Shown in pieces: positions 15,985-22,640 of a stretch of 23,296 nt of DNA. Within the stretch, counting starts at the first letter, position 1. The number at the start of each line of letters is the position of its first letter. The stretch lies in NCBI GenBank assembly GCA_964561545.1, contig CAZLQF010000036.1, positions 1 to 23,296 of the forward strand, written 5' to 3'. This stretch comes from CAZLQF01 sp964561545. Its GTDB lineage: Bacteria; Bacteroidota; Bacteroidia; CAILMK01; CAYYUA01. Position numbers and translations under genes: made by a program. Below the pieces are notes generated by a model. It was not told the DNA's origin, did not search any database, and saw only the letters and a list, made by a program, of their open reading frames with translations.

Positions 15985-16640
15985 TGGGTATTCATTCGGA
16001 GGGTTACAGTATACTGGCTTTTCTTTTCTTCTTTGTATTGTTGCCACTCAACTTAGCAGTTTTTTTATGGGCGCCCTTCGTTGTATCTTATCCGCTCATG
16101 GTTGGGTCCTTCCTTTTGATGTTGTTTGTGCTTCAATTCTTTAGAAATCCCCATCGTAAGCCTCCTGAAGGAGATGAATTGCTTGTGTCTCCTGCAGATG
16201 GGAAGGTCGTTGTTATCGAGCAAATATTCGAACAAGAATATTTTGGCGAAGAGCGCTTACAGGTATCTATATTTATGGGCCCAACGGACGTGCATTTGAA
16301 TAGGGTCCCCATGGCCGGTAAATTGGTTTACTATCAATATCATCCGGGTCAATATTTAGCGGCTTACAATCCCAAATCTTCTGAATTAAATGAGCAGAAT
16401 ACCATAGTAATAGAAGGTGAAAAACTTGGCAAAATTGGACTTCGTCAAATAGCCGGTGTGGTTGCGAGGCGCATTCAGTTTTACCATAAACAAGGAGCGC
16501 AATTAACAAAAGGGGAGGAGTTGGGTTTTATTCGCTTTGGTTCCCGGATGGATGTTTTATTGCCCAAGGACTTTAATTTAAATGTTCAAATGGGCGATCA
16601 AGTATATGGTGGTGAAAGTATCATAGCTCAGAAAGCTTGA
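15984..16640 (+). CDS. psd: Phosphatidylserine decarboxylase proenzyme, short type
   Basis: A 218-residue protein of the short (about 220-residue) phosphatidylserine decarboxylase family, which makes phosphatidylethanolamine in the inner membrane. Two N-terminal helices (about 9-30 and 33-52) anchor it. The catalytic part has FFRNPHR (52-58), SPADGKV with D72, and DVHLNRVP with H104. RFGSRMDVLLP (184-194) marks self-cleavage between G186 and S187, which generates the pyruvoyl cofactor. Its ATG overlaps the stop codon of the glutamate dehydrogenase gene (TAATG), so translation is probably coupled, although I see no metabolic link between the two enzymes. CDP-diacylglycerol-serine O-phosphatidyltransferase is not next to it. 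Confidence 0.93.
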   Translation: MGIHSEGYSILAFLFFFVLLPLNLAVFLWAPFVVSYPLMVGSFLLMLFVLQFFRNPHRKPPEGDELLVSPADGKVVVIEQIFEQEYFGEERLQVSIFMGPTDVHLNRVPMAGKLVYYQYHPGQYLAAYNPKSSELNEQNTIVIEGEKLGKIGLRQIAGVVARRIQFYHKQGAQLTKGEELGFIRFGSRMDVLLPKDFNLNVQMGDQVYGGESIIAQKA

Positions 16641-17130
16641 AAAGCTTGTGGTATTGTTCCAAAGTTTCAGAATATATGGCTGTTTACAATTATAGTTTTG
16701 TAATTCAACAATTTATCTAAAAAACCTTGGTAATTCAACAAAACCTTCTTTCAGAAAAAGTGAAGCCTATTTCTTTAAATGTTCATTTTTATGAATAGCA
16801 AAAAAATTGAACCAAAAAGAAAGCCCATCCAAAGCTTTATTCTAAACCTATCGCTTAAGCAAATGATTAACTTATCTGTAATCCAATAAGTAAACGACTT
16901 GATCTTTTGCCCTTTGGATTAGATTCCCATAATTTACTTTGAATTAAGTTAAAAAGCTTTTCTTTAAATCATCGATTTTATAAAACCAATTTTGGAAATA
17001 CTTATTATTGAATCAGATCCTTGCCACCAATAAACCTTTTAGGTAAAGGCTTGTTAAATTATTCATAATAAGCTTTAGATGTTTCGATCGATAAAATTTT
17101 AAATTCGCACAAGCTTAAAACCACTTTAAA
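16641..17130. other. Intergenic region with 12-bp direct repeats, no gene
   Basis: No supported coding sequence lies in this AT-rich stretch between psd and the acyl-CoA dehydrogenase gene. It holds the direct repeats described separately and a short hairpin (TTACAA/TTGTAA at 16684-16703). TAAATTCG, a one-mismatch form of the -7 consensus, lies close to the acyl-CoA dehydrogenase start near 17100-17107. The long spacing and the repeats suggest regulatory sequence or a decayed element. Confidence 0.5.
16700..16741. repeat. Two 12-bp direct repeats with a 30-bp period
   Basis: GTAATTCAACAA occurs at 16700-16711 and again at 16730-16741, exactly 30 bp apart, or about three helical turns. AAAACCTT is also repeated just beside and between them (16721-16728 and around 16740). 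Same-face spacing is compatible with cooperative binding of a regulator. A small slipped-strand duplication is the simpler alternative. Confidence 0.45.
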
Positions 17131-18273
17131 ATGGAATTTGAACTTACCGAAGAACAGGAAATGATCCGGGAAGCGGCCCGCAACATTGCACAAAAAGACT
17201 TAAAGGCTGACATTATTGAGCGGGATCAAAACTGCATATATCCGGAACAGCATATTAAGAAACTTGCTGAACATGGTTTTATGGGTATGATGGTAGATCC
17301 GCAATACGGCGGATCGGGATTGGACTCCATTTCTTATGTTCTTGCAATGGAAGAATTTTCCAAGATTGATGCTTCTACTTCCGTTATCGTATCAGTGAAT
17401 AATTCTCTTGTATGCTGGGGTTTGGAAAAATATGGCAATGAGGAGCAAAAGAAAAAATACCTGGAGCCTTTGGCCAAGGGCGAAATAACAGGAGCTTTTT
17501 GTCTTTCTGAGCCTGAAGCAGGATCCGATGCTACCCAACAGAAGACCTCAGCCGAAGATCACGGGGACCATTATGTGATCAACGGTACTAAAAATTGGAT
17601 TACCAATGGTGGGCATGCAAGTGTATTTTTGGTTATGGCCCAAACTGATCCAGAGCAAAAGGCCAAAGGCATTAATGCTTTCATTGTAGAAAGTGATTGG
17701 GATGGCATTACCATTGGTAAGGAAGAAGATAAAATGGGCATCCGAAGTTCAGATACTCACTCCATCATGTTTGATGACGTTAAAGTGCCTAAAGAAAACT
17801 TGATAGGTAAATATGGTGATGGATTCAAATTTGCCATGAAAACCCTTGAAGGTGGTAGAATTGGTATTGCAGCTCAAGCATTGGGTATTGCATCTGGTGC
17901 TTATGAGCAGTCATTGAAATATTCCAAAGAAAGAAAGGCATTTAGCCAAGAGATCTATAAACATCAGGCTGTTTCCTTTAAGCTTGCAGATATGGCCACA
18001 AGAATTGAAGCAGCTCGATTGTTATGCCTGAAATCTGCATGGCTTAAAGACCAAGGCCAACCTTATGGAATGGCCAGTGCTACGGCTAAGGTTTACGCTT
18101 CCGAAACAGCTATGGATGTAACCACCGAGGCCGTCCAGGTGCATGGTGGCTATGGCTATGTAAGAGAGTATCATGTAGAGCGTATGATGCGGGATGCCAA
18201 GATCACCCAGATTTATGAAGGCACTTCGGAAATCCAAAGGATGATCATATCACGGGGCATTCTCGGGGATTAA
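17131..18273 (+). CDS. Acyl-CoA dehydrogenase (short/branched-chain type)
   Basis: A 380-residue FAD enzyme that introduces the 2,3-double bond in an acyl-CoA and passes electrons to ETF. All three domains are complete: the N-terminal helical domain (MEFELTEEQEMIREAAR), the beta domain with FCLSEPEAGSDA and NWITNGGHA (FAD and substrate contacts), and the C-terminal helical domain with ERKAFSQ, QVHGGYGYVRE and IYEGTSEIQR. E363 in that last motif is the expected catalytic base of the short-chain and most other acyl-CoA dehydrogenases. Closest in appearance to butyryl-CoA or 2-methylacyl-CoA types, but chain-length preference cannot be decided. No operon partner is visible: 490 nt of non-coding DNA precede it, and the next gene converges on it. 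Confidence 0.93.
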   Translation: MEFELTEEQEMIREAARNIAQKDLKADIIERDQNCIYPEQHIKKLAEHGFMGMMVDPQYGGSGLDSISYVLAMEEFSKIDASTSVIVSVNNSLVCWGLEKYGNEEQKKKYLEPLAKGEITGAFCLSEPEAGSDATQQKTSAEDHGDHYVINGTKNWITNGGHASVFLVMAQTDPEQKAKGINAFIVESDWDGITIGKEEDKMGIRSSDTHSIMFDDVKVPKENLIGKYGDGFKFAMKTLEGGRIGIAAQALGIASGAYEQSLKYSKERKAFSQEIYKHQAVSFKLADMATRIEAARLLCLKSAWLKDQGQPYGMASATAKVYASETAMDVTTEAVQVHGGYGYVREYHVERMMRDAKITQIYEGTSEIQRMIISRGILGD

Positions 18274-18307
18274 AAGAAGTATTTTTACAAATCCTAAATG
18301 GGTTCTT

Positions 18308-18354
18308 GGGGTTTTCTGTAAGAAGGTATGGTTAGCTAAAAGATTGTAAACCCC
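18308..18354. terminator. Possible bidirectional terminator between acyl-CoA dehydrogenase and crtYcd genes
   Basis: GGGGTTT (18308-18314) and AAACCCC (18348-18354) are perfect 7-bp arms in the short space between two convergent genes. The loop is long (33 nt) and no strong T-run follows on either strand, so this is a weak terminator candidate only. Confidence 0.25.
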
Positions 18355-18357
18355 TCG

Positions 18358-19047
18358 CTATGAACCTTTACTTAATTTCTTACTCCTGAAATACTCAAAA
18401 AGGTTGATATTGAGCAGCATTAGCAGCATAGAGTAAAAAGCATCTTCTACGGGAATGGTACCCATTCGCAGATGAAGGTTTTCCATATTGTTATAAATTA
18501 CGACTGGAAAGGCGGTGAGAATACCATTTATAATGGCGAATGGTATTAGGTGGACCGCATACGCAATGAAAAACAGCCCCAAGTAGCGTGGTTGAAGCCA
18601 GAATCCATTGATCAACAGCATTATACCAGTAGACACAAAGGTTAAAACCGTATAAATTTGCTGATAATGCATCAAACCTAAAACCAGCAGAATCGCTCCA
18701 AGAATTACACTTATATAGTAGCCGGCTTTTGCGCCATAATCTTTGGGCAAGTAGCAACGGAATACATCAAAGATGAAGATGCAAGCAAAGGGCACGGTTA
18801 TGAAAAACAGCCATTCCTCTAATGGGAGGTTAAGTCCCTCGATGTTCAGCAAATAATCCTTGTTAAAGTGCCAGACGCCCTCTAAGGTAAACCAATAATC
18901 CCAAACCAGGAACAATGTGGCAACCGGGATGATGGCTTTTATGGCATGTTCCCATTTTTCAATAAAATGCACCTTCCTGTCAAAAGACAAGCCTACCGGA
19001 AATAAAATGGTGATGATATTTAAGATCATATAAGTCCAGGAATCCAT
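18358..19047 (-). CDS. crtYcd: Lycopene cyclase, fused CrtYc-CrtYd type
   Basis: A 229-residue membrane protein with about seven helices and two homologous halves, the fused form of the heterodimeric lycopene cyclase found in Bacteroidota, archaea and fungi. Each half carries the expected acidic motif at a helix end: PLEEWLFF (75-82) and PVEDAFYS (199-206). It should convert lycopene to beta-carotene, possibly via gamma-carotene, in the inner membrane. It is the last gene of the carotenoid operon, 6 nt after the exported unknown protein. Whether it makes one or two beta-rings cannot be told from sequence. No beta-carotene hydroxylase or ketolase gene is next to it. Confidence 0.9.
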   Translation of the reverse strand: MDSWTYMILNIITILFPVGLSFDRKVHFIEKWEHAIKAIIPVATLFLVWDYWFTLEGVWHFNKDYLLNIEGLNLPLEEWLFFITVPFACIFIFDVFRCYLPKDYGAKAGYYISVILGAILLVLGLMHYQQIYTVLTFVSTGIMLLINGFWLQPRYLGLFFIAYAVHLIPFAIINGILTAFPVVIYNNMENLHLRMGTIPVEDAFYSMLLMLLNINLFEYFRSKKLSKGS

Positions 19048-19053
19048 TGACGG

Positions 19054-19581
19054 CTACAATTGGGTTAGGCATGCTTGAATGCGTGCTTCCACCTGCTCTT
19101 GGCATTCTACTTCATTCAAGAGGAAACGACCAATTACTTTTTGAACAGCGGCAGGTTTTTGATTGAGCTCAGGATTCATCATGCGCTTAATTAAAAATTT
19201 CCGGTCCTTTTCAACGTTATCGCTCAAACCCAGGAATTCAGGCAAATGATATTGTACTGCAAATCTTAAAAACCGTACCTCTACGTCACGGGGCGCATCA
19301 TATACGGCTTGATCGAATTCCTCCAATGCATTTTTCAGTTTTTGTACTTTGGTGTAAGGATTGTACGAATACCTGGCGATCAGGGCTTTGGAAGATGCTT
19401 TGTAGGCCTTAATTACTGGAACGTCAGATTCGATATTCTTCATCAATTTATGCATTTCATAGGCTTCAGTCTTTTCTTCAATGGCCTTAAGGTATTGTTG
19501 CCTTATAACTTGAAGATCAGGGCTGGCCGCAATTTTGGTACACAGTGCCACTAATGTTATGCAGAAGAGTATCGAGCGCAT
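19054..19581 (-). CDS. Exported helical protein of unknown function in the carotenoid operon
   Basis: A 175-residue protein that I cannot assign to a characterised family. Residues 1-19 form a signal peptide (MRSILFCITLVALC then a short polar end with cleavage near IAAS). The mature part is all helical and charged. Residues about 60-110 (SKALIARYSYNPYTKVQKL to VEVRFLRFAVQ) resemble a TPR-like helical pair, and PEFLGL with DNVEKD follows. From memory, similar small exported proteins occur in other Bacteroidota with the motif order NP-K, then EIRF-R, then FLG, but none has a known function to my knowledge. The ATG overlaps the crtB stop by 1 nt (TAATG) and its stop lies 6 nt before crtYcd, so it must be expressed with the pigment enzymes. 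A periplasmic role in carotenoid handling or membrane placement is possible but is inference only. Confidence 0.8.
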   Translation of the reverse strand: MRSILFCITLVALCTKIAASPDLQVIRQQYLKAIEEKTEAYEMHKLMKNIESDVPVIKAYKASSKALIARYSYNPYTKVQKLKNALEEFDQAVYDAPRDVEVRFLRFAVQYHLPEFLGLSDNVEKDRKFLIKRMMNPELNQKPAAVQKVIGRFLLNEVECQEQVEARIQACLTQL

Positions 19582-20414
19582 TATTTAAAACTCCAGTAGC
19601 TTTTTAAATAGGTGCTGACCAATAAGCCCATTTTATAGAAATTGGGAATCCTAACTCGTTCTTCCATAATGCGGTAGGCCGGGGTTAATTGAATCTTCAT
19701 GAAAAGTTTTTGGTAATAAACATAGGCCAGGTAGACACCCATTCGAGCGCCTTTGGGCAATTGAAAAATGCCTTTTAAGGCCGCTTTAAAATCCTGGTCT
19801 ATGGATTGCTCTATTTCTTTTTTCTTTTGGTCATCAAAGTGCTCAAAATGAATGCCAGGAAAGTAATGGCGGCCACGGTCTTCGTAATCGCTTTTAAGGT
19901 CCCTAAGGAAGTTGACTTTCTGAAAAGCAGCGCCCAACTTGCGAGCCGGATGTTTCAATCGTTCATAGGTTTTGTTGTCCTGATCAGCAAATACTTTTAA
20001 GCACATTAAGCCCACGACTTCTGCTGAGCCATAAATGTAGCGTTCAAACAAAGTATTAGAGTATTGCTGGTAGTATAGGTCCATCTCCATGCTGTGCAAA
20101 AAGGCCTGGATCAAATCGCGGTCGATGTTATAATGGTTAACAACTTGCTGAAAAGCATGTAAGACCGGATTTAGGCTGATTTGATGATCAATGGCCTCCC
20201 AGGTTGCTTTTTTAAAATCGTTGAATAAATAAGTTTTATTATGCTCATGAAACGTATCAACAATTTCATCTGCCAATCTTACGAATCCATAAATGGCATA
20301 AATGGATGGGTGAAATTTACGATCTAACGTTCGGATGCCAAGCGTAAAGGAAGTACTATAACTTTTGGTTACAAGTTTACTGCAATTGTAAGCAACTTGA
20401 TCAAACAATTCCAT
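19581..20414 (-). CDS. crtB: Phytoene synthase
   Basis: A 277-residue squalene/phytoene synthase family enzyme that joins two geranylgeranyl diphosphates to give phytoene, the first committed carotenoid. Both prenyl-diphosphate/Mg2+ motifs are complete: DEIVD (49-53), and RDLKSDYEDRGRHYFP (171-186) with D172 and D176. The context (crtI upstream, lycopene cyclase downstream) favours phytoene over squalene synthesis. It overlaps the 3' end of crtI by 14 nt and the next gene by 1 nt, giving a tightly coupled operon. Confidence 0.94.
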   Translation of the reverse strand: MELFDQVAYNCSKLVTKSYSTSFTLGIRTLDRKFHPSIYAIYGFVRLADEIVDTFHEHNKTYLFNDFKKATWEAIDHQISLNPVLHAFQQVVNHYNIDRDLIQAFLHSMEMDLYYQQYSNTLFERYIYGSAEVVGLMCLKVFADQDNKTYERLKHPARKLGAAFQKVNFLRDLKSDYEDRGRHYFPGIHFEHFDDQKKKEIEQSIDQDFKAALKGIFQLPKGARMGVYLAYVYYQKLFMKIQLTPAYRIMEERVRIPNFYKMGLLVSTYLKSYWSFK

Positions 20415-21933
20415 GATCTTCTAAAATTCTGTCTTTTGCTAATTTCGAGCTGATTACTACCATGGGAAGCCCCGTTCCCGGTGTTGTTGAAGCTCCTACG
20501 TAATAGAGGTTCGGGTGCACTTCATCCTTATTGGAAGGTCGAAATCCGCCTATTTGCTTCATGCTATGCGCCAGGCCCAAACCACTACCGCGGTATAAAT
20601 TAAAATTGGACGCCCACTCGATGGGATCCCAAATGGTTTTGGTAATCGTATTTTGCTTAAGGTCAAAATTAACTCTCGTGGAGAGATCTTCTATAATGTT
20701 ATCAGCAATCGCTTCGCGGTCATCCCAGTTGGGTTTGGTTCTTAAATCCGGGACCGGGCAAAGGATGAACAAATTTTCACAGCCTTCTGGGGCGGCCTCA
20801 GGATTGGATTTGGAACTCACGCTTACGTAATAGTAAGGCTTTTGGGGAATGGTGCTGGAGCTAAAAATTTGAGCGGCATAAGCCTGGAATTCATCCCCTA
20901 AAAAGTAGTTGTGATGGTCCAGGTTGTCAAGCTTGCCTTTAACCCCTAAATATATGGTAAAAGGAGCCAGGGTCCAGTGCATTTGGTCCAATTTGGGCGG
21001 GTCGTATTTGGGCCTGCCCAGGACTTGTCCGCGGAATGCGGCCGCATCGGCATTTACGATGAAAAGATCGTACCGCCATTGATGACCATTGCTATCCTGA
21101 AATCCTTTCAATTCATGGCCATCGTAGATGGGTTGTCGTATGAAAGTATTGTAGTGAATTTTAACGTTGTGTTCCTCTAACAATTTGATAAGTTGCTGCG
21201 TAATTTCATACATGCCGCCTTTAACGTTCCAATAACCATCATGCTGAAGTTCGGTGTAGTTGAGTAAGCTGTAAACAGCAGGCGTATTGAACGGTGTGTC
21301 TCCTAAAAAAAAAGCCACCAGTGAAAAAATGATCTTAACTTCTTCCGAATCAAAGTATTTGTCCAATTCGGTCCACATGGACTGGAACATTTTAGGGCCA
21401 TGCTTCCAAGGTACTTTGGTGAGGGAAAAAAGGTAATGGAGCAGGGAATTGAAATTGTTTTTAATGACAATATCTTGGGTGTCATGGAAAATTTGACCTC
21501 CTTGATGAAGGTATTTTTCTGCTTTGGCTTTGAAATCAGGCTCAATTTCCTCAAACTGGGCCGCAAGTTGGTCAAGATTCTTATGAATATTGTACTGATT
21601 GCCGGTTCCTGCAAAATTTACTGAGTAGATTGGGTCCAGCTCTTCCAATTGTAACGGATTGGCCACATTACAATCTTCAAACAACTCGTGGAATTCATAA
21701 CTCATGCTAAAAAAAGAGGGCCCTACGTCAAATGTAAAGCCCTGGTCCTTAAATTGATTTAATCGACCTCCGGCTTGGTGGTATTGTTCTACCAATTCAA
21801 CTTGGTAGCCCCTGCTGGCCAACCTCAAGGCTGTCGCAAGGCCCCCAAGCCCGGCACCGATGACTAATACGGATTTACTCAAAAACAAATTATTTTTGAC
21901 GCCAAAAAATATTTTTACATCTTCTGGCGTCAT
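20401..21933 (-). CDS. crtI: Phytoene desaturase
   Basis: A 510-residue FAD-dependent CrtI-type desaturase, expected to convert phytoene to lycopene. The dinucleotide-binding motif VLVIGAGLGGLATALRLASRG (22-42) is followed by AGGRLNQF and DVGPSFFSM, and the C-terminal signature YVGASTTPGTGLPMV (478-492) is the CrtI family mark. The N-terminus has about 20 residues before the Rossmann strand, longer than usual, and the start codon ATG (21931-21933) lies inside an 8-bp inverted repeat. In-frame TTG codons at residues 16 and 18 are alternative starts and would give the usual length. The number of desaturation steps cannot be read from sequence. CrtI rather than a CrtD-like enzyme is inferred from its place next to crtB. 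Confidence 0.93.
   Translation of the reverse strand: MTPEDVKIFFGVKNNLFLSKSVLVIGAGLGGLATALRLASRGYQVELVEQYHQAGGRLNQFKDQGFTFDVGPSFFSMSYEFHELFEDCNVANPLQLEELDPIYSVNFAGTGNQYNIHKNLDQLAAQFEEIEPDFKAKAEKYLHQGGQIFHDTQDIVIKNNFNSLLHYLFSLTKVPWKHGPKMFQSMWTELDKYFDSEEVKIIFSLVAFFLGDTPFNTPAVYSLLNYTELQHDGYWNVKGGMYEITQQLIKLLEEHNVKIHYNTFIRQPIYDGHELKGFQDSNGHQWRYDLFIVNADAAAFRGQVLGRPKYDPPKLDQMHWTLAPFTIYLGVKGKLDNLDHHNYFLGDEFQAYAAQIFSSSTIPQKPYYYVSVSSKSNPEAAPEGCENLFILCPVPDLRTKPNWDDREAIADNIIEDLSTRVNFDLKQNTITKTIWDPIEWASNFNLYRGSGLGLAHSMKQIGGFRPSNKDEVHPNLYYVGASTTPGTGLPMVVISSKLAKDRILEDHGIV
21897..21932. repeat. 8-bp inverted repeat covering the crtI start codon
   Basis: TGACGCCA (21897-21904) and TGGCGTCA (21925-21932) are perfect 8-bp arms with a 20-nt AT-rich centre. 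On the crtI mRNA the 5' arm begins at the U of the AUG start codon, so a stem would bury the start. As DNA it could be an operator. If a downstream TTG is the true start, the repeat lies wholly in the leader. Confidence 0.5.
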
Positions 21934-21965
21934 TTCTTAATATTAAGCAATTAACAATGACCACT

Positions 21966-21973
21966 CAAAAATA
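21966..21973 (-). promoter_or_regulatory. Candidate -7 box (TATTTTTG) for the carotenoid operon
   Basis: On the minus strand TATTTTTG matches TAnnTTTG exactly and lies 33 to 40 nt upstream of the crtI ATG. The expected -33 TTTG is absent; that region is occupied by the TTTAGCTA repeats, as would fit an activated or otherwise regulated promoter. Read-through from the sigma-factor gene is an additional possible source of transcription. Confidence 0.42.
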
Positions 21974-21979
21974 ACTTCA

Positions 21980-22003
21980 TTTAGCTATTATTTTAGCTAA
22001 AAT
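21980..22003. promoter_or_regulatory. Palindrome plus direct repeat, candidate operator of the carotenoid operon
   Basis: ATTTTAGCTAAAAT (21990-22003) is a 14-bp perfect palindrome. TTTAGCTA occurs as a direct repeat at 21980-21987 and 21992-21999, with a 12-bp period. Both cover the place where the -33 element of the putative crtI promoter should be. Known light- and B12-responsive MerR-family repressors (CarH/LitR) bind short tandem repeats at carotenoid promoters, but the motif here is not a recognised CarH site and no such regulator gene is in the window. Confidence 0.45.
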
Positions 22004-22030
22004 TTTAAATCATTTGGATCTATAGCTTTT

Positions 22031-22540
22031 TCAGTTGTCATTCATCGGTGCTAGCTTTTCCTTTAGCATCTTACGCGCTAAATGGATGCGGCTTTTAACC
22101 GTGCCGATCGGCAGTTCTTCCTCCTCTGCTATTTCATCATACTTAAATCCCTGGAAATGCATCAGGAAAGGTTTGCGATAAGCTTTCTTGATTTTACGCA
22201 GGTTTCGCTCAATGTCTTCCATGTTTAATGCACTTTCACCTTCATTAGGAAGATTTTCACCAGCCGAATTGATCAGGTACAAGTTATCGGTAGAATCGAA
22301 AATGGTGTTTTGTTTACGCCTTCTACGATAATTGTTAATAAAAATGTTCTTCATGATGGTGTAGAGCCAAGCTTTTAAATTAGTTCCCTCCTTAAATTTG
22401 TCCCTATTGGCCATGGCTTTGTAAAGTGTTTCCTGCACAAGGTCTTTGGCATCTTCAAAATCTTTAGTAAGTCCCATTGCTGAGTTGGTTAGGGAATCTT
22501 CAACTTGAACGACCTTTTGGTTAAATTCTAAAGCAGTCAT
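22031..22540 (-). CDS. RNA polymerase sigma factor, ECF (sigma-70) family
   Basis: A 169-residue sigma factor with region 2 (DAKDLVQETLYKA near 30-42, and NLKAWLYTIMKNIFINNYRR near 54-73) and region 4 with its helix-turn-helix (YDEIAEEEELPIGTVKSRIH). This is the normal length and start (MTALEFN) for the Bacteroidota ECF type. I chose the ATG at 22540 over the in-frame ATG at 22636 because a near-perfect promoter lies between them and the extra 32 residues look unlike a sigma N-terminus. It is the nearest upstream gene to crtI, same strand, 97 nt away. No anti-sigma factor gene is adjacent. It may control the carotenoid operon, as sigma factors do in other bacteria, but that link is inferred from position. 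Confidence 0.92.
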   Translation of the reverse strand: MTALEFNQKVVQVEDSLTNSAMGLTKDFEDAKDLVQETLYKAMANRDKFKEGTNLKAWLYTIMKNIFINNYRRRRKQNTIFDSTDNLYLINSAGENLPNEGESALNMEDIERNLRKIKKAYRKPFLMHFQGFKYDEIAEEEELPIGTVKSRIHLARKMLKEKLAPMNDN

Positions 22541-22569
22541 TTGTTTAAATTTTTTAGTTAATTCTTCTA

Positions 22570-22600
22570 CAAATTTATGAATACTAAAGAACTTACCAAA
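22570..22600 (-). promoter_or_regulatory. Bacteroidota-type promoter of the sigma-factor gene
   Basis: On the minus strand TTTG (22600 to 22597), a 19-nt spacer, then TAAATTTG (22577 to 22570) gives a complete match to the Bacteroidota housekeeping consensus TTTG-N19-TAnnTTTG. It is the best promoter in the window. The start codon at 22540 is 29 nt downstream of the -7 box, which fixes the shorter reading of the sigma gene. Confidence 0.75.
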
Positions 22601-22640
22601 TATTTTGTTTAAAAATTTTAATAGATTGTTAAACAAAAAG

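Noticed and set aside
19054..19581. Calling the unknown crt-operon gene a crtZ hydroxylase from its position
   Set aside because: It has a signal peptide and no membrane helices or His-box motifs, so it cannot be a CrtZ-type enzyme.
22541..22636. Earlier start for the sigma factor
   Set aside because: A complete consensus promoter lies between this ATG and the one at 22540, and the 32 extra residues look unlike a sigma factor.
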